A stretch of DNA of 64,000 nucleotides. It comes from G963668605 sp963793625 (GTDB lineage: Bacteria > Acidobacteriota > Terriglobia > Bryobacterales > Bryobacteraceae). The position numbers were made by a program, and so were the translations under genes. This document shows positions 34,928-44,130 of the stretch, in pieces. The stretch lies in contig CAWCAT010000005.1 in the NCBI GenBank assembly GCA_963793625.1, forward strand, positions 1 through 64,000. Direction: 5' to 3'. Each line of letters starts with the position of its first letter. Position 1 is the stretch's first letter. The notes below the pieces were generated by a model that worked only from the letters and a program-made list of their open reading frames with translations, did no database searches and was not told the origin of the DNA.

Positions 34928-36334
34928 GTGGCGAATCCAACCCTCTATCAGATCAATACGCGGGTTTGGTTGACCGAACGCTCCGCGCAGTTGGGCCGTC
35001 GAGCCACGCTGGACGACTTTCCCGATTCCGAACTCGACCGCTTTGCCGCACTTGGCTTCGACTGGCTATGGTTCCTTGGCGTCTGGCGAACGGGTGAGGC
35101 GGGTCGGCGCATATCACGCAGCAATCCGGAATGGCTCGAAGAGTATGCGCGCGTCTTGCCGGATTTGCGTGACAGCGATATCTGCGGATCCTGCTTCGCC
35201 GTAAGCAGTTACACCGTGAGCACGGAACTGGGTGGAAATGAAGCGCTGGCTCGTTTGCGCAATCGCGTGCGTCGGCGCGGCATGCGCGTCATGCTGGATT
35301 TCGTGCCGAACCACACGGCGCCGGATCATCACTGGGTGTATCAGCATCCGGAGTACTACGTACAAGCGGCTGACGGGAAACTCGAACTTGGCCGCGATCC
35401 GAATTTCCCCGGCTGGCCCGATACACTGCAGTTGAACTATGGGAATCCGGCGCTGCAGGATGCGATGCGTGCGGAACTGTCACGCATCGCAGCTATATGC
35501 GACGGTGTGCGCTGCGACATGGCGATGCTGTTGTTGCCGGACGTCTTCCAGCGTACGTGGGGTATTGCGATCCAACCGTTCTGGCCGGACGCGATCGCGG
35601 AATTGCGGCGCAAGCATCCAGGTTTCCTGTTGTTGGCGGAAGTGTACTGGGATCTCGAGTGGACCATGCTCCAGCAAGGCTTCGATTACGCCTACGATAA
35701 ACGGTTGTACGACCGCTTGCGGGAAGGGCGTGCGCGTCCGGTACGGGATCACTTCTGTGCGGAAGCGGACTACCATCGCAGGATGGCGCGTTTTCTGGAG
35801 AATCACGATGAGCCGCGCGCCGCTGCGACGTTCCCGCGCGAGATGCACGAAGCGGCTGCCGTGCTGACGTTTCTGACACCGGGACTGCACTTCTTTCATG
35901 ACGGACAATTCGAAGGCCGGCAGAAGCGTGTTCCAACGCATCTATGCCGTGCTCCGATCGAAGTCCCGGATAAGGAAATTCAGAAATTCTACGCGCGCCT
36001 GCTGTCGTGCCTACAACTCACCATTTTTGAGGATGGCTTATGGCAGCTGCTCGAATGTGTCCCGGCCTGGGATGGTAATCCAACGGCGGATGGATTTATC
36101 GCATTCGCGTGGCTCGGCAGCGATGGACGGCGTTTGCTGGTGACCGTGAATTATGCACCCAATCAAGGTCAATGTTATGTGCGTCTGCCGTTCGTTGACC
36201 TGCCCGGTCGGACCTGGTGTCTGCGCGATCTAATGGGTCCTGGGCGATACGAGCGTGACGGCAACGATCTGCAAGCACGCGGCCTTTACCTGGATATGCC
36301 CGCATGGGGCTATCATGTTTGGTCATGCGATTGA
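34928..36334 (+). CDS. GH13 alpha-amylase-family glycosidase
   Basis: A 468-residue enzyme of family GH13 acting on alpha-glucosides such as starch, glycogen or trehalose-type sugars. The four conserved regions are visible: VMLDFVPNHT, DGVRCDMAM (nucleophile Asp), LLAEVYW (acid/base Glu) and LENHDEPR (second Asp). There is no signal peptide, so it is probably cytoplasmic. The C-terminal beta domain is short. It starts at a GTG with GAAGGGAG before it. The upstream gap of 76 bases also holds the hemerythrin promoter site, only 16 bases from this start, so its own promoter is not obvious. The exact substrate cannot be told. Confidence 0.88.
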   Translation: MANPTLYQINTRVWLTERSAQLGRRATLDDFPDSELDRFAALGFDWLWFLGVWRTGEAGRRISRSNPEWLEEYARVLPDLRDSDICGSCFAVSSYTVSTELGGNEALARLRNRVRRRGMRVMLDFVPNHTAPDHHWVYQHPEYYVQAADGKLELGRDPNFPGWPDTLQLNYGNPALQDAMRAELSRIAAICDGVRCDMAMLLLPDVFQRTWGIAIQPFWPDAIAELRRKHPGFLLLAEVYWDLEWTMLQQGFDYAYDKRLYDRLREGRARPVRDHFCAEADYHRRMARFLENHDEPRAAATFPREMHEAAAVLTFLTPGLHFFHDGQFEGRQKRVPTHLCRAPIEVPDKEIQKFYARLLSCLQLTIFEDGLWQLLECVPAWDGNPTADGFIAFAWLGSDGRRLLVTVNYAPNQGQCYVRLPFVDLPGRTWCLRDLMGPGRYERDGNDLQARGLYLDMPAWGYHVWSCD

Positions 36335-36366
36335 CAACTGTACACTGTTGGCATACAGTGTACAGT
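36331..36366 (+). promoter_or_regulatory. Promoter overlapped by a 30-bp operator before the GntR gene
   Basis: A consensus -35 TTGACA (36331-36336) and TACAGT (36354-36359) with a 17-base gap. Inside lies the perfect inverted repeat ACTGTACACTGT (36337-36348) and ACAGTGTACAGT (36355-36366). A repressor bound here would block the promoter. The predicted start of transcription, about 36366, is only 3 bases before the ATG, so the message may be leaderless. Confidence 0.75.
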
Positions 36367-36368
36367 GA

Positions 36369-36764
36369 ATGGCCGAGCCTGCACGCATTCGCATCGATCT
36401 AAACTCCGGAATTCCGGCTGTCCGCCAGATCACCGATAACTTGCGCGTGCTGCTGGTGAACGGTACTCTTGCCGCCGGCTCAGTGCTTCCCTCCGTGCGC
36501 CGCCTCGCCATCGAAGCAGGCGTTCACTTCAACACCGTCAGTGAAGCCTATCGCCAGCTTGCGTCCGAGGGCTGGCTTGATCTGCAGCACGGGCGCGGTG
36601 CGACTGTCCTTGTGCGCTCGAAACCCGCTCCGGCAACGCGGGAACTTCTTGAGACTTTTCAGGGACGCCTGCATGCGTTAGTCGCGCAGATGCGTTCCGA
36701 GGGACTGAAGCCAGCGCGAATCGCGGTCGAATTGCGGCGCGTGGCGGAAGACTTAAACCGATGA
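36369..36764 (+). CDS. GntR-family repressor, YtrA subfamily
   Basis: A 131-residue DNA-binding protein. The N-terminal winged helix (IPAVRQITDNLRVLLVNGTL, LPSVRRLAIEAGVHFNTVSE, then GRGATVLV wing) is followed only by a short helical tail of about 50 residues, the mark of the YtrA subfamily. Such regulators usually repress their own operon, and the operator above fits. The stop overlaps the next gene's start (ATGA), so it is translated together with the membrane protein that follows, and that gene overlaps the sulfatase in the same way: a three-gene operon. The effector molecule is unknown. Confidence 0.9.
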   Translation: MAEPARIRIDLNSGIPAVRQITDNLRVLLVNGTLAAGSVLPSVRRLAIEAGVHFNTVSEAYRQLASEGWLDLQHGRGATVLVRSKPAPATRELLETFQGRLHALVAQMRSEGLKPARIAVELRRVAEDLNR

Positions 36765-37744
36765 CCCAACTCCTACTCTGTCTGACCCATCTTTTGACCG
36801 GAGGACTTCTGTTCGCGCTGCCGAACCTGTCGCGCCGTAACCTGCTTTTTGCGGTGCCTGTAGCAGATGGATTCCGTTCCACGCCAGAGGGTCGCAAGAG
36901 CATCCTCGAATTCCGCAGAATTGTCGTAGCTATAGTGTTGCTGGGCGTACTCGCGTATCTGATCATGCCGGTGCGCGCATTGAACCTCGCGCCCCTGTGG
37001 CTCGAATTGTTGACTCTGCTGGGAGTGGGAATTGCGTTCTATCGCCAGCACAAGGCCTTACGTCCATTTGCCGTGGCCATTTCAGGACAGCGCGATGTGG
37101 ACCTGACAACGGCCCCGGAACAGCTGCCTTCGTGGGCGTGGCTCGGCGTAGGCCCGTTGCTGATACTGCCGCTTGCAGCGGTGTTTCTGTATTTAAACTG
37201 GGACAGCATTCCGGCGCGATTCCCGATCCACTGGGGTGCTGATGGCCGTCCGAACGGCTGGTCGGTGCGCAATATTCGGGGAGTCTATGGGCCGTTGTTT
37301 ATCGCTGCGCCTGTAAGTGTGTGGATCCTGGTGATGGGGCTGGCTGGATGGTTCGGGTCGCGGCGATCGCGCACGCGCCCCGTCATGCTGGGCGCTATGA
37401 TTGCAACTGCAAATTTCATCGCAGGCGTGTTCGCCGCAGTGGCCGTCCGACCGTTGCTGGGTTTCCCGATCTGGATCATCCTCCTTGCCTCCATGGCTTT
37501 CTCGATCGGTCTGCTATTTGTGGTCGTCGGAAAATTCAATGAACCGGGCGATCCTCTTGAGCCTACGCCGAACGAGTGCTGGAAAGGCGGCGTGATCTAT
37601 TACAATCCGCAGGACGCCGCGCTTTTCGTGGAAAAGCGTGACGGCATCGGCTACACCTTTAACTTTGCTAATAGATGGAGTTGGGCACTGCTTGGAAGCC
37701 TGCTGCTGATCTCCTTGGTGATACCGTTATGGATGGCTATATGA
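36761..37744 (+). CDS. DUF1648/DUF5808-type membrane protein
   Basis: A 327-residue inner-membrane protein with about eight hydrophobic helices. The stretch FPIHWGADGRPNGWSVRN is the DUF1648 motif, and near the C-terminus GGVIYYNPQDAALFVEKRDG and GYTFNFANRWSW match the DUF5808 pattern. Proteins with both are regularly encoded next to YtrA-type GntR regulators, as here, and are related to the SdpI immunity proteins of Bacillus; whether this one confers immunity or stress tolerance is not known. Start and end both overlap the neighbours by ATGA, indicating coupled translation. Confidence 0.82.
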   Translation: MTQLLLCLTHLLTGGLLFALPNLSRRNLLFAVPVADGFRSTPEGRKSILEFRRIVVAIVLLGVLAYLIMPVRALNLAPLWLELLTLLGVGIAFYRQHKALRPFAVAISGQRDVDLTTAPEQLPSWAWLGVGPLLILPLAAVFLYLNWDSIPARFPIHWGADGRPNGWSVRNIRGVYGPLFIAAPVSVWILVMGLAGWFGSRRSRTRPVMLGAMIATANFIAGVFAAVAVRPLLGFPIWIILLASMAFSIGLLFVVVGKFNEPGDPLEPTPNECWKGGVIYYNPQDAALFVEKRDGIGYTFNFANRWSWALLGSLLLISLVIPLWMAI

Positions 37745-39153
37745 AAACGCTCACGAGACGCGAACTGCTCGGTACGCTCGCCGCAGCGCCGATGCTTGCT
37801 TCCGCCGCCGCTACCCGACGGCCAAACGTGATTTTTATTCTCACTGATGATCAGGGCTACGGCGATTTGGGGGCGCATGGAAATTCCGTAATCAAGACGC
37901 CCAACCTGGATCGACTGCATCGAGAAGGCGTGCGCTTCACGGAGTTCCACAATAGCCCGACCTGTTCGCCAACGCGCACTTGCCTGATGACCGGCCGGCA
38001 CGAGTTCAAGTCCGGTGTCACGCATACGATCCTCGAGCGTGAACGCATGAGCCTGAAATCAACGACAATCGCCGAGGTGTTGAAATCGGCCGGGTATACG
38101 ACCGGTATCTTTGGCAAGTGGCATCTGGGTGATGCCGCTCCGTATCAACCGAATAATCGCGGTTTCGATGAAGTCTTCATACACGGCTGCGGCGGCATCG
38201 GTCAGGCCTACCCCGGAACGTGCTCTGATGCACCCGGGAACACGTATTTTAGTCCAGCGATTTTGCACAACGGCGTTTTCGAAAAAACCGACGGCTATTG
38301 TACCGACGTGTTTTTCGATCAAGGATTGAAGTGGATCGATGCAAAGCGGAAATCAACGACACCGTTTTTTGCCTACATCACCACCAATGCGCCGCATCTT
38401 CCCCTACAGGTCCCAGACAAATATCAGCAGATGTACAAGGATCTGGATGAACGCACGGCGAAGTATTTCGGCATGGTTACGAATATCGATGAAAACGTCG
38501 GTAAGCTGCTCGCGAGCCTGAAGAAATGGGACCTGGAGCGCGATACGCTCGTGATCTTTATGAGCGACAACGGTGGTACTGGCGGCGTCAAGGTATTCAA
38601 CGACGGCATGCGCGGGCAGAAAGGCACACCGTATCGAGGCGGCACCAGGGCGATCGCCTTGTTCCGCTGGGCCGGCACACTGAAGCCGTCTGACGCGAGC
38701 CAACTCGCTGCTCATATCGATATTTTTCCGACGCTTGCGGAACTCGCCGGTGCGAAAATCCCGAGCGGCATTTCGCTCGATGGACGCAGTCTGGTTCCTG
38801 CGTTGCGAAATCCTGCGGTCGCGTGGCCGGATCGCAATCTCTTCACTCACGTGGGGCGCTGGGAGCGCGGTAAAGCCGCGGAATCCAAATACGCCAAGTG
38901 CCGCGTGCGCAACAGCCGCTTTAGCATGGTGAGCATGGGTCCGGACAAGCGCTGGGAACTTTTCGATTTGAAGAACGATCCGGGCGAGAAAACTAATGTC
39001 GCGGCGCAGTTTCCGGACGTGGTCCAGAAACTCGATGCGGCCTACGACAAGTGGTGGGCGGAAGTCCTGCCGTGCATGGAAAACGAAGACGCCGTGCCGC
39101 CGAAATCCAGCCCGTACCAGGATTTATATCGCAAACAGTTTGGTGGTGTGTGA
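37741..39153 (+). CDS. Arylsulfatase-type sulfatase, exported
   Basis: A 470-residue formylglycine sulfatase that hydrolyses sulfate esters. The Tat-like N-terminus MKTLTRRELLGTLAAAPMLA is followed by metal ligands RPNVIFILTDDQGYGDLG and the activation motif CSPTRTCLMTGR (C-x-P-x-R), whose cysteine must become formylglycine; the maturase gene is not in the window. GKWHLGD and FMSDNGGTGG complete the active site. The ATG at 37741 overlaps the previous stop (ATGA) and coincides with the signal peptide, so it is preferred over a longer frame starting at 37675. Its stop codon lies within the Crp/Fnr-like palindrome of the downstream gene. Confidence 0.9.
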   Translation: MKTLTRRELLGTLAAAPMLASAAATRRPNVIFILTDDQGYGDLGAHGNSVIKTPNLDRLHREGVRFTEFHNSPTCSPTRTCLMTGRHEFKSGVTHTILERERMSLKSTTIAEVLKSAGYTTGIFGKWHLGDAAPYQPNNRGFDEVFIHGCGGIGQAYPGTCSDAPGNTYFSPAILHNGVFEKTDGYCTDVFFDQGLKWIDAKRKSTTPFFAYITTNAPHLPLQVPDKYQQMYKDLDERTAKYFGMVTNIDENVGKLLASLKKWDLERDTLVIFMSDNGGTGGVKVFNDGMRGQKGTPYRGGTRAIALFRWAGTLKPSDASQLAAHIDIFPTLAELAGAKIPSGISLDGRSLVPALRNPAVAWPDRNLFTHVGRWERGKAAESKYAKCRVRNSRFSMVSMGPDKRWELFDLKNDPGEKTNVAAQFPDVVQKLDAAYDKWWAEVLPCMENEDAVPPKSSPYQDLYRKQFGGV

Positions 39154-39163
39154 CCTAAGTCAC
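39150..39163 (+). promoter_or_regulatory. GTGAC-N4-GTCAC palindrome before the nitric oxide reductase gene
   Basis: GTGACCTAAGTCAC, centred at 39156.5. A -10 box TATTCT (39186-39191) puts the start of transcription at 39198, exactly 41.5 bases away, as in class II Crp/Fnr promoters. It shares its arms and central AA with the site at 34899. Confidence 0.65.
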
Positions 39164-39234
39164 TGTAGCTTCAGCATCCGATTGCTATTCTGAGCCGCAG
39201 GGCACGAGTTCAGAACAATAAAAGGATTGCACTA

Positions 39235-41491
39235 ATGAAGAAACTGTGGATCAGTTTTGCGGTTGTATTTTGTTTATCTTTCGGCATTCTAGGATGGATC
39301 GGCACACGGATCTATCAGGAAATGCCACCGATTCCGGATCACGTTGTGACCACTACCGGAACCGTCGTAATCCCCAGCGGCGATATCGGCCGCGGCCAAA
39401 ATGTTTGGCAATCTTTGGGCGGTATGCAGGTCGGTTCCATCTGGGGACATGGCAGTTATGTCGCTCCCGACTGGACTGCGGATTGGCTGCACCGTGAAGC
39501 GATGTTCGTGCTTAACGAGTGGGCCGGCAAAGAAAACGGCAAAGCTTACGAGCAGCTAGGGCCGGAAGACAAGGCGAAACTGCGTGGGCGCCTGACGGAG
39601 CTCTTTCGAACAAATACCTACGACACCGCGACCAATACGATTCGCATAGATCCGGTGCGGGCGCGTGCCTTCGAAGCATGCCTCGAGCATTTCGCCGGCG
39701 TCTTCATTAATGGCAACGCAAATTACGCGATTCCGGCGGGCAGCGTAAGAAGTCCGGAACGCATGCGCCAGTTCGCATCCTTTATGTTCTGGACTTCATG
39801 GTCCGCTTCGACCAAACGTCCGAATGACGTCATCACTTACACCAACAACTGGCCGCACGAGCCGCTGATCGGTAACATCCCGACAGGCGAGAACGTGATG
39901 TGGACCGGCGTGAGCATCATCATGTTGCTCGCCGGCATTTGCGCAATGGTCTGGTGGTATGCCTCGGAGAAGCGCGAAGAAGCGCCTACGAAAACTCCCG
40001 GCCACGGATCCGCTTGCTAACTGGACCGCGACGCCTTCACAGCGCGCGACCTTCAAATATTTCTGGGTGGTCTCGCTGTTAATGCTGATGCAGATGCTGG
40101 TGGGCGTCGTGACAGCGCACTATGGCGTGGAAGGCGACGGATTCTACGGAATCAAGCTGTCGGATTATCTGCCGTACACCGTCTCGCGAACCTGGCACGT
40201 GCAGCTTGGAATTTTCTGGATCGCGACGGCCTGGCTCGCCGCCGGATTGTTCATCGGACCCCTCGTGAGCGGCCATGAACCGAAAGGACAGCGCTTCGGT
40301 GTGAACGTGCTGTTCGGCGCGTTGCTTGTCGTAGTCGGTGGTTCCATGACTGGCGAGTGGCTGAGCGTGATGAACAAGCTTTCTGACTCGAACTCGTTCT
40401 TGTTTGGCCATCAGGGTTATGAATACGTCGACCTTGGCCGCTTCTGGCAAGTTCTGCTTTTCGGCGGATTGCTTATCTGGTTATTCCTGGTGGTGCGCTC
40501 GGTCCGTCCCGCGCTGAAGACTGCGGGAGATCAGCGGCAATTGCTGTGGCTGTTCCTCATGTCGTCGGCCGCGATCGGTCTTTTCTATGGCGCGGGTTTG
40601 ACGTGGGGACAACACACCCATCTTTCCATCGTCGAGTACTGGCGCTGGTGGGTAGTCCATCTTTGGGTGGAAGGCTTCTTCGAAGTGTTCGCTACCACTG
40701 TAATCGCGTTCTTCTTCACGCGCCTTGGGCTGATCAAGCCCGGGCTGGCGGCCAAGGCGGCGCTGCTTTCGGCGACGATATTTCTGGCGGGCGGCATCAT
40801 CGGCACGTGCCATCACCTCTACTTCTCAGGCACGCCGACCGTGGCGCTGGCGTGGGGTTCCGTGTTCAGTGCGCTCGAAGTAGTGCCGCTGACGATGGTC
40901 GGTTTCTCTGCGCTGGATGATCTGCGGCGCGGCAGGCTTACCGTTTGGGGTCAACGCTACCGCTGGCCGGTAAACTTCTTCGTGGCCGTCGCGTTCTGGA
41001 ACATGGTGGGCGCGGGATTGTTCGGCTTCATGATCAATCCGCCGATCGCGCTGTACTTCATGCAGGGGTTGAATACGACTCCGCTGCATGGCCACGCGGC
41101 GCTGTTCGGAGTGTACGGAATGCTCGGCATCGGTTTGATGCTGGTCTGCCTGCGCGCTATGAATCCGGATAGCGTGTGGAAAGAGAACTGGTTGAAGACT
41201 GCATTCTGGGGCATGAACATCGGCCTGATGGCGATGTGTGTCCTGAGCCTTCTGCCGGTCGGTTTGATGCAGACCTGGGCCTCTGTTGATCACGGTTACT
41301 GGTACGCGCGCAGCACGGAGTTTCTGGGTACGCCACTGATGCAGAAGCTGCGTTGGATGCGTGCTCCCGGGGACACGATCTTCGCATTGGGCGCCGCGGT
41401 ACTGGTCGCCTTCGTATTCACAACCCGGTTCCGCAAGAGCGGCAAATCGAGCGCTCGGTCTGAAGAATCCAAGACACTAGTTGGCGTCTAA
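39235..41491 (+). CDS. norB: Quinol-dependent nitric oxide reductase qNOR (one frameshift)
   Basis: A single-subunit enzyme of the inner membrane that reduces NO to N2O with electrons from quinol. Corrected length is 751 residues: an N-terminal helix, a periplasmic cytochrome-c-like part without haem motifs (GRGQNVWQSLGGMQVGSIWG), then twelve helices of the NorB core. Haem and FeB ligands are seen in SRTWHVQLGIFW, WWVVHLWVEGFFEVF, GTCHHLYF and LHGHAALFGVYGM. The frame is broken in CTCCCGG at 39997-39999; dropping one C joins EEAPTKTP to ATDPLANWTATP. The ribosome binding site AAAGGA precedes the ATG. In a soil organism without other denitrification genes nearby it probably detoxifies NO, together with the hemerythrin protein. 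Confidence 0.9.
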
Positions 41492-41548
41492 CTTACTCCA
41501 AAGGGCCGTACCAGAACGGGTTATTATTGAACGCATGAGAGGCATTCA

Positions 41549-42109
41549 ATGAGAACCCACTTCTGGCTGCGGCCCACTGTTTTGATCTTGGCGCTTACCG
41601 CGTGCGCCGGTTTTGCGTTGGCTGAAGTTGCAGATCGCACCGACGCCGGTTTCACCCTTAAGTACGCAGTTACAATCACGGCACCCCCTGAGCAGGCATT
41701 CAGTAAGATTATTGACATCGCTAAGTGGTGGGCTTCAGACCACACCTACTCGGGCGATGCAAGCAATCTTTCGATAGAAGCGAAGCCAGGCGGCTGCTTC
41801 TGCGAACGCCTGTCGAATGGCGGTGGCGTCGAGCACATGCGGGTCGTTAACGTAATTCCGGGACAGACCCTTCGCATGGCTGGAGGGGTTGGACCGCTTC
41901 AGTCCCTCGGAGTTGCGGGCAGCCTCAGCTTTGATATTGCGAAAGGCAAAACGAGCACCACACTAACAATGATTTATCGGGTTGGTGGATACTTTCCGGG
42001 AGGAACTCAGAGCCTGGTGGCCCCGGTAAACAACGTGTTTGGCCAGCAGTTCAAGCGCCTCGCAAACTATCTTGAGCGTGGCTCTCCGACGCTGGAACCG
42101 AAGAGTTGA
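41549..42109 (+). CDS. Exported SRPBCC (START-like) domain protein
   Basis: A 186-residue protein with a signal peptide (MRTHFWLRPTVLILALTACAGFALA), whose cysteine may be a lipid-anchor site although the lipobox is weak. The rest follows the SRPBCC fold of the AHSA1/polyketide-cyclase group: VTITAPPEQAFSKI, IAKWWASDHTYSG, LSIEAKPGGCFCER, LRMAGGVGPLQ. These proteins bind hydrophobic ligands in a deep pocket; a specific activity cannot be given. Exported members are less usual. It is preceded by its own ribosome binding region and stands alone between the nitric oxide reductase gene and the SDR gene. Confidence 0.8.
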   Translation: MRTHFWLRPTVLILALTACAGFALAEVADRTDAGFTLKYAVTITAPPEQAFSKIIDIAKWWASDHTYSGDASNLSIEAKPGGCFCERLSNGGGVEHMRVVNVIPGQTLRMAGGVGPLQSLGVAGSLSFDIAKGKTSTTLTMIYRVGGYFPGGTQSLVAPVNNVFGQQFKRLANYLERGSPTLEPKS

Positions 42110-42174
42110 GCAGCGTTTCTGCTAAAATTTGTTTCCAAGGGCCCTGTTAAGAAATAGCGCCGGAACCGGAACAA

Positions 42175-42951
42175 ATGAAGCGAAATATTATCGATCTTAG
42201 TGACCGCGTTGCTGTAGTTGTTGGTGGTACTTCAGGCTTAGGGCGTGTTCTTGCATTAGGGCTCGCGGAGTGCGGTGCACATGTCGTTCCCACGGGGCGG
42301 CGTGGTGAGCTGGTCGCCTCCGTCTGCGCGGAAGTTCGTGCGCTCGGGCGCGATACCGTCGAGCACCCGGTCAACGTTTCCAGTCGTGAGCGCGTGGATG
42401 CTCTACGTGATGCTGTGCTCGCACATTTTGGCTGTGTAGATATCCTGATCAATGCCGCAGGCAAGATCAGCCGTAAGCCGACCGAGCAGGTTACTGAAAA
42501 AGAGTGGAGCGATATCATGGATGCGAATCTGACCGGCACCCTGCGTGCTTGTCAGTCGTTTCACGCTACGCTGAAAGCCAAATCGCGTGGACGCATCATT
42601 AACGTCGCGTCGCTTACTTCCTTCGTCGCATTGCATGAAGTGGCTGCGTACGGCGTTTCGAAGTCCGGCGTGCTTGCGTTAACCCGCTCACTAGGCGGAG
42701 AATGGGCGCGCCACGGCATCAACGTAAATGCGCTAGTTCCTGGCGTATTCCGAACGGAGTTGAATGCCAAGCTGCTAGATGACACCGCGCGCGGTCGCGA
42801 ACTGCTCTTGCGTACTCCGATGCGCCGCTTTGGAAATCCAGAGGAACTGATCGGCGCCGCCGCGTTCCTGGCCTCCGATGCCGCGAGTTTCATAACCGGG
42901 CAGAGCATTGTGGTGGACGGCGGCTTCCTGTCATCGGGCGTGAATACTTAA
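42175..42951 (+). CDS. SDR-family oxidoreductase, gluconate/2-deoxygluconate dehydrogenase-like
   Basis: A 258-residue classical short-chain dehydrogenase. The nucleotide-binding motif GGTSGLGRVLALGLAE, NAAGKI, the active-site Ser in VASLTSF and YGVSK (Tyr-x-x-x-Lys) are present, and VPGVFRTELN follows. Spacing and length are close to KduD/gluconate 5-dehydrogenases, which fits an organism that degrades plant polymers, but the substrate is not shown by the sequence. The ATG at 42175 is the first of the frame. A long inverted repeat lies 17 bases after the stop. Confidence 0.86.
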   Translation: MKRNIIDLSDRVAVVVGGTSGLGRVLALGLAECGAHVVPTGRRGELVASVCAEVRALGRDTVEHPVNVSSRERVDALRDAVLAHFGCVDILINAAGKISRKPTEQVTEKEWSDIMDANLTGTLRACQSFHATLKAKSRGRIINVASLTSFVALHEVAAYGVSKSGVLALTRSLGGEWARHGINVNALVPGVFRTELNAKLLDDTARGRELLLRTPMRRFGNPEELIGAAAFLASDAASFITGQSIVVDGGFLSSGVNT

Positions 42952-42968
42952 CGCGATAAGGTGGCCGC

Positions 42969-43034
42969 AATAAGGGGACAGACGGAACGTTCCCTCATTC
43001 GCCATTGGGGGAACGTTCCGTCTGTCCCCTTATT
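42969..43034. repeat. 26-bp perfect inverted repeat (REP-like hairpin)
   Basis: The 26 bases 42969-42994 and 43009-43034 are exact complements around a 14-base loop. The arm contains GGGGACAGACGGAACGTTCC, of a kind seen as dispersed REP/MITE-like sequences in many soil bacteria. It lies between two convergent genes and, with AATAAG/CTTATT at its ends, may stop transcription from both sides. Confidence 0.8.
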
Positions 43035-43049
43035 GTTTCCGTGTTGTTT

Positions 43050-44087
43050 TTAGCGCGTCGAGGTTTCGCTGCGCCGGCCGGCAATGAAGTCGAGCAGCAG
43101 CGAGTTCCCCTTATAGCGGATTGTGTAGCGACCGACGCCCCACTGAGCGCGGCAATATGAATTATCGAACCTGTCGTAGCCGCTTGTGACGACCGGCTTG
43201 CCGTCGATTGTAAATGATGCGTCCCAGGACACGTCTGCCGCTCCGATGCCAGGCGCATCATAGTGCACTGCGAGTTCATCAACAGTCACTCTGGCGGCGG
43301 CGAGCTTCTCCACCCACGCCTGGAACGGGCCATCCACTGCAACACGGCCCATTTGGCAGATCCAGACATTCTTGCGGCCGTCCGCGATTAAGCCTTCGCC
43401 GCCCAGCACGCCATCTTTCGACCACCGCACCGGCGCTTGAGAACGTAGTGCGACGAAGCCATCGCCCTTACGGCCGAACACCCAGCCATTCTTTTCGACG
43501 ACCTCGTCGTACGCAGCGCGTCGAAACACCGCGACTGTGAAGCCGACAGGCAACTCTTCGGAAGGTGCAGGCGATGGCATTGCGTTGCCACTCGCATCGG
43601 GCGGAATAATGGTTTTCGGACCGGGCGGCGCTTTCGACGGAATGTTGTACATCGCAATCAGCAAATTTTTGTGCTGCACGGCCTTGGGATAACGGCCCAC
43701 CCAGTATTTGCTCGATACGCTCGGGTTGAGCGTGAATACGATATTATCGGGGCCCAGTGTAGCCTGCCAGATGTGCTGCTGATAACCGGTTTTGCCCTTG
43801 CGGTAATCCTGCGCGGCGGACAGCTGATAATCCGGTGTGCGGTAAGTTATCTTGTCAACCTGCTGCAATGTGGTGCGATCGAGTTCTTCAGCGACAACGC
43901 CCATCTGTTCGAGTTCCTTGTAGGTCCCGAGTACGGCTTCCATATAGGGACGAATCACAACGTCGAAGCGGTGCAGGTTGAAGCGCCTGATCAGCTTGAG
44001 GCTTTGCTCTGTCAAAGCGCGACTGTTCAGGCGGCCGGAATCGAACATCAGCCAATGTTCGTCGGGATCCTCGAAGCGCAGCCCTAG
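43050..44087 (-). pseudogene. C-terminal part of the secreted-protein gene split by the composite transposon
   Basis: This frame continues the one at 52541-53522. Its first native codon is CTA of the target CTAG; the apparent N-terminus MFVYNTVV comes from the IS end and is not native. The residues (GLRFEDPDEHWLMFDSGRLN onward, 344 native residues) belong to no family I recognise. A C-terminal region with VDELAVHYDAPGIGAADVSW and a beta-rich ending suggests a substrate-binding or heparinase-like beta domain, but this is uncertain. Joined to the N-terminal part with a single CTAG, the ancestral protein has 671 residues and reads ESARRLGLRFED across the junction. The fragment alone has no signal peptide or promoter. 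Confidence 0.85.
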
Positions 44088-44130
44088 TACTACTGTGTTA
44101 TAAACAAACACTTTGATGTAGAATTGTTTT

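Noticed and set aside
44088..44111. The start MFVYNTVV as the native N-terminus of the gene at 43050
   Set aside because: These codons are the IS terminal repeat; the native frame continues at 52541.
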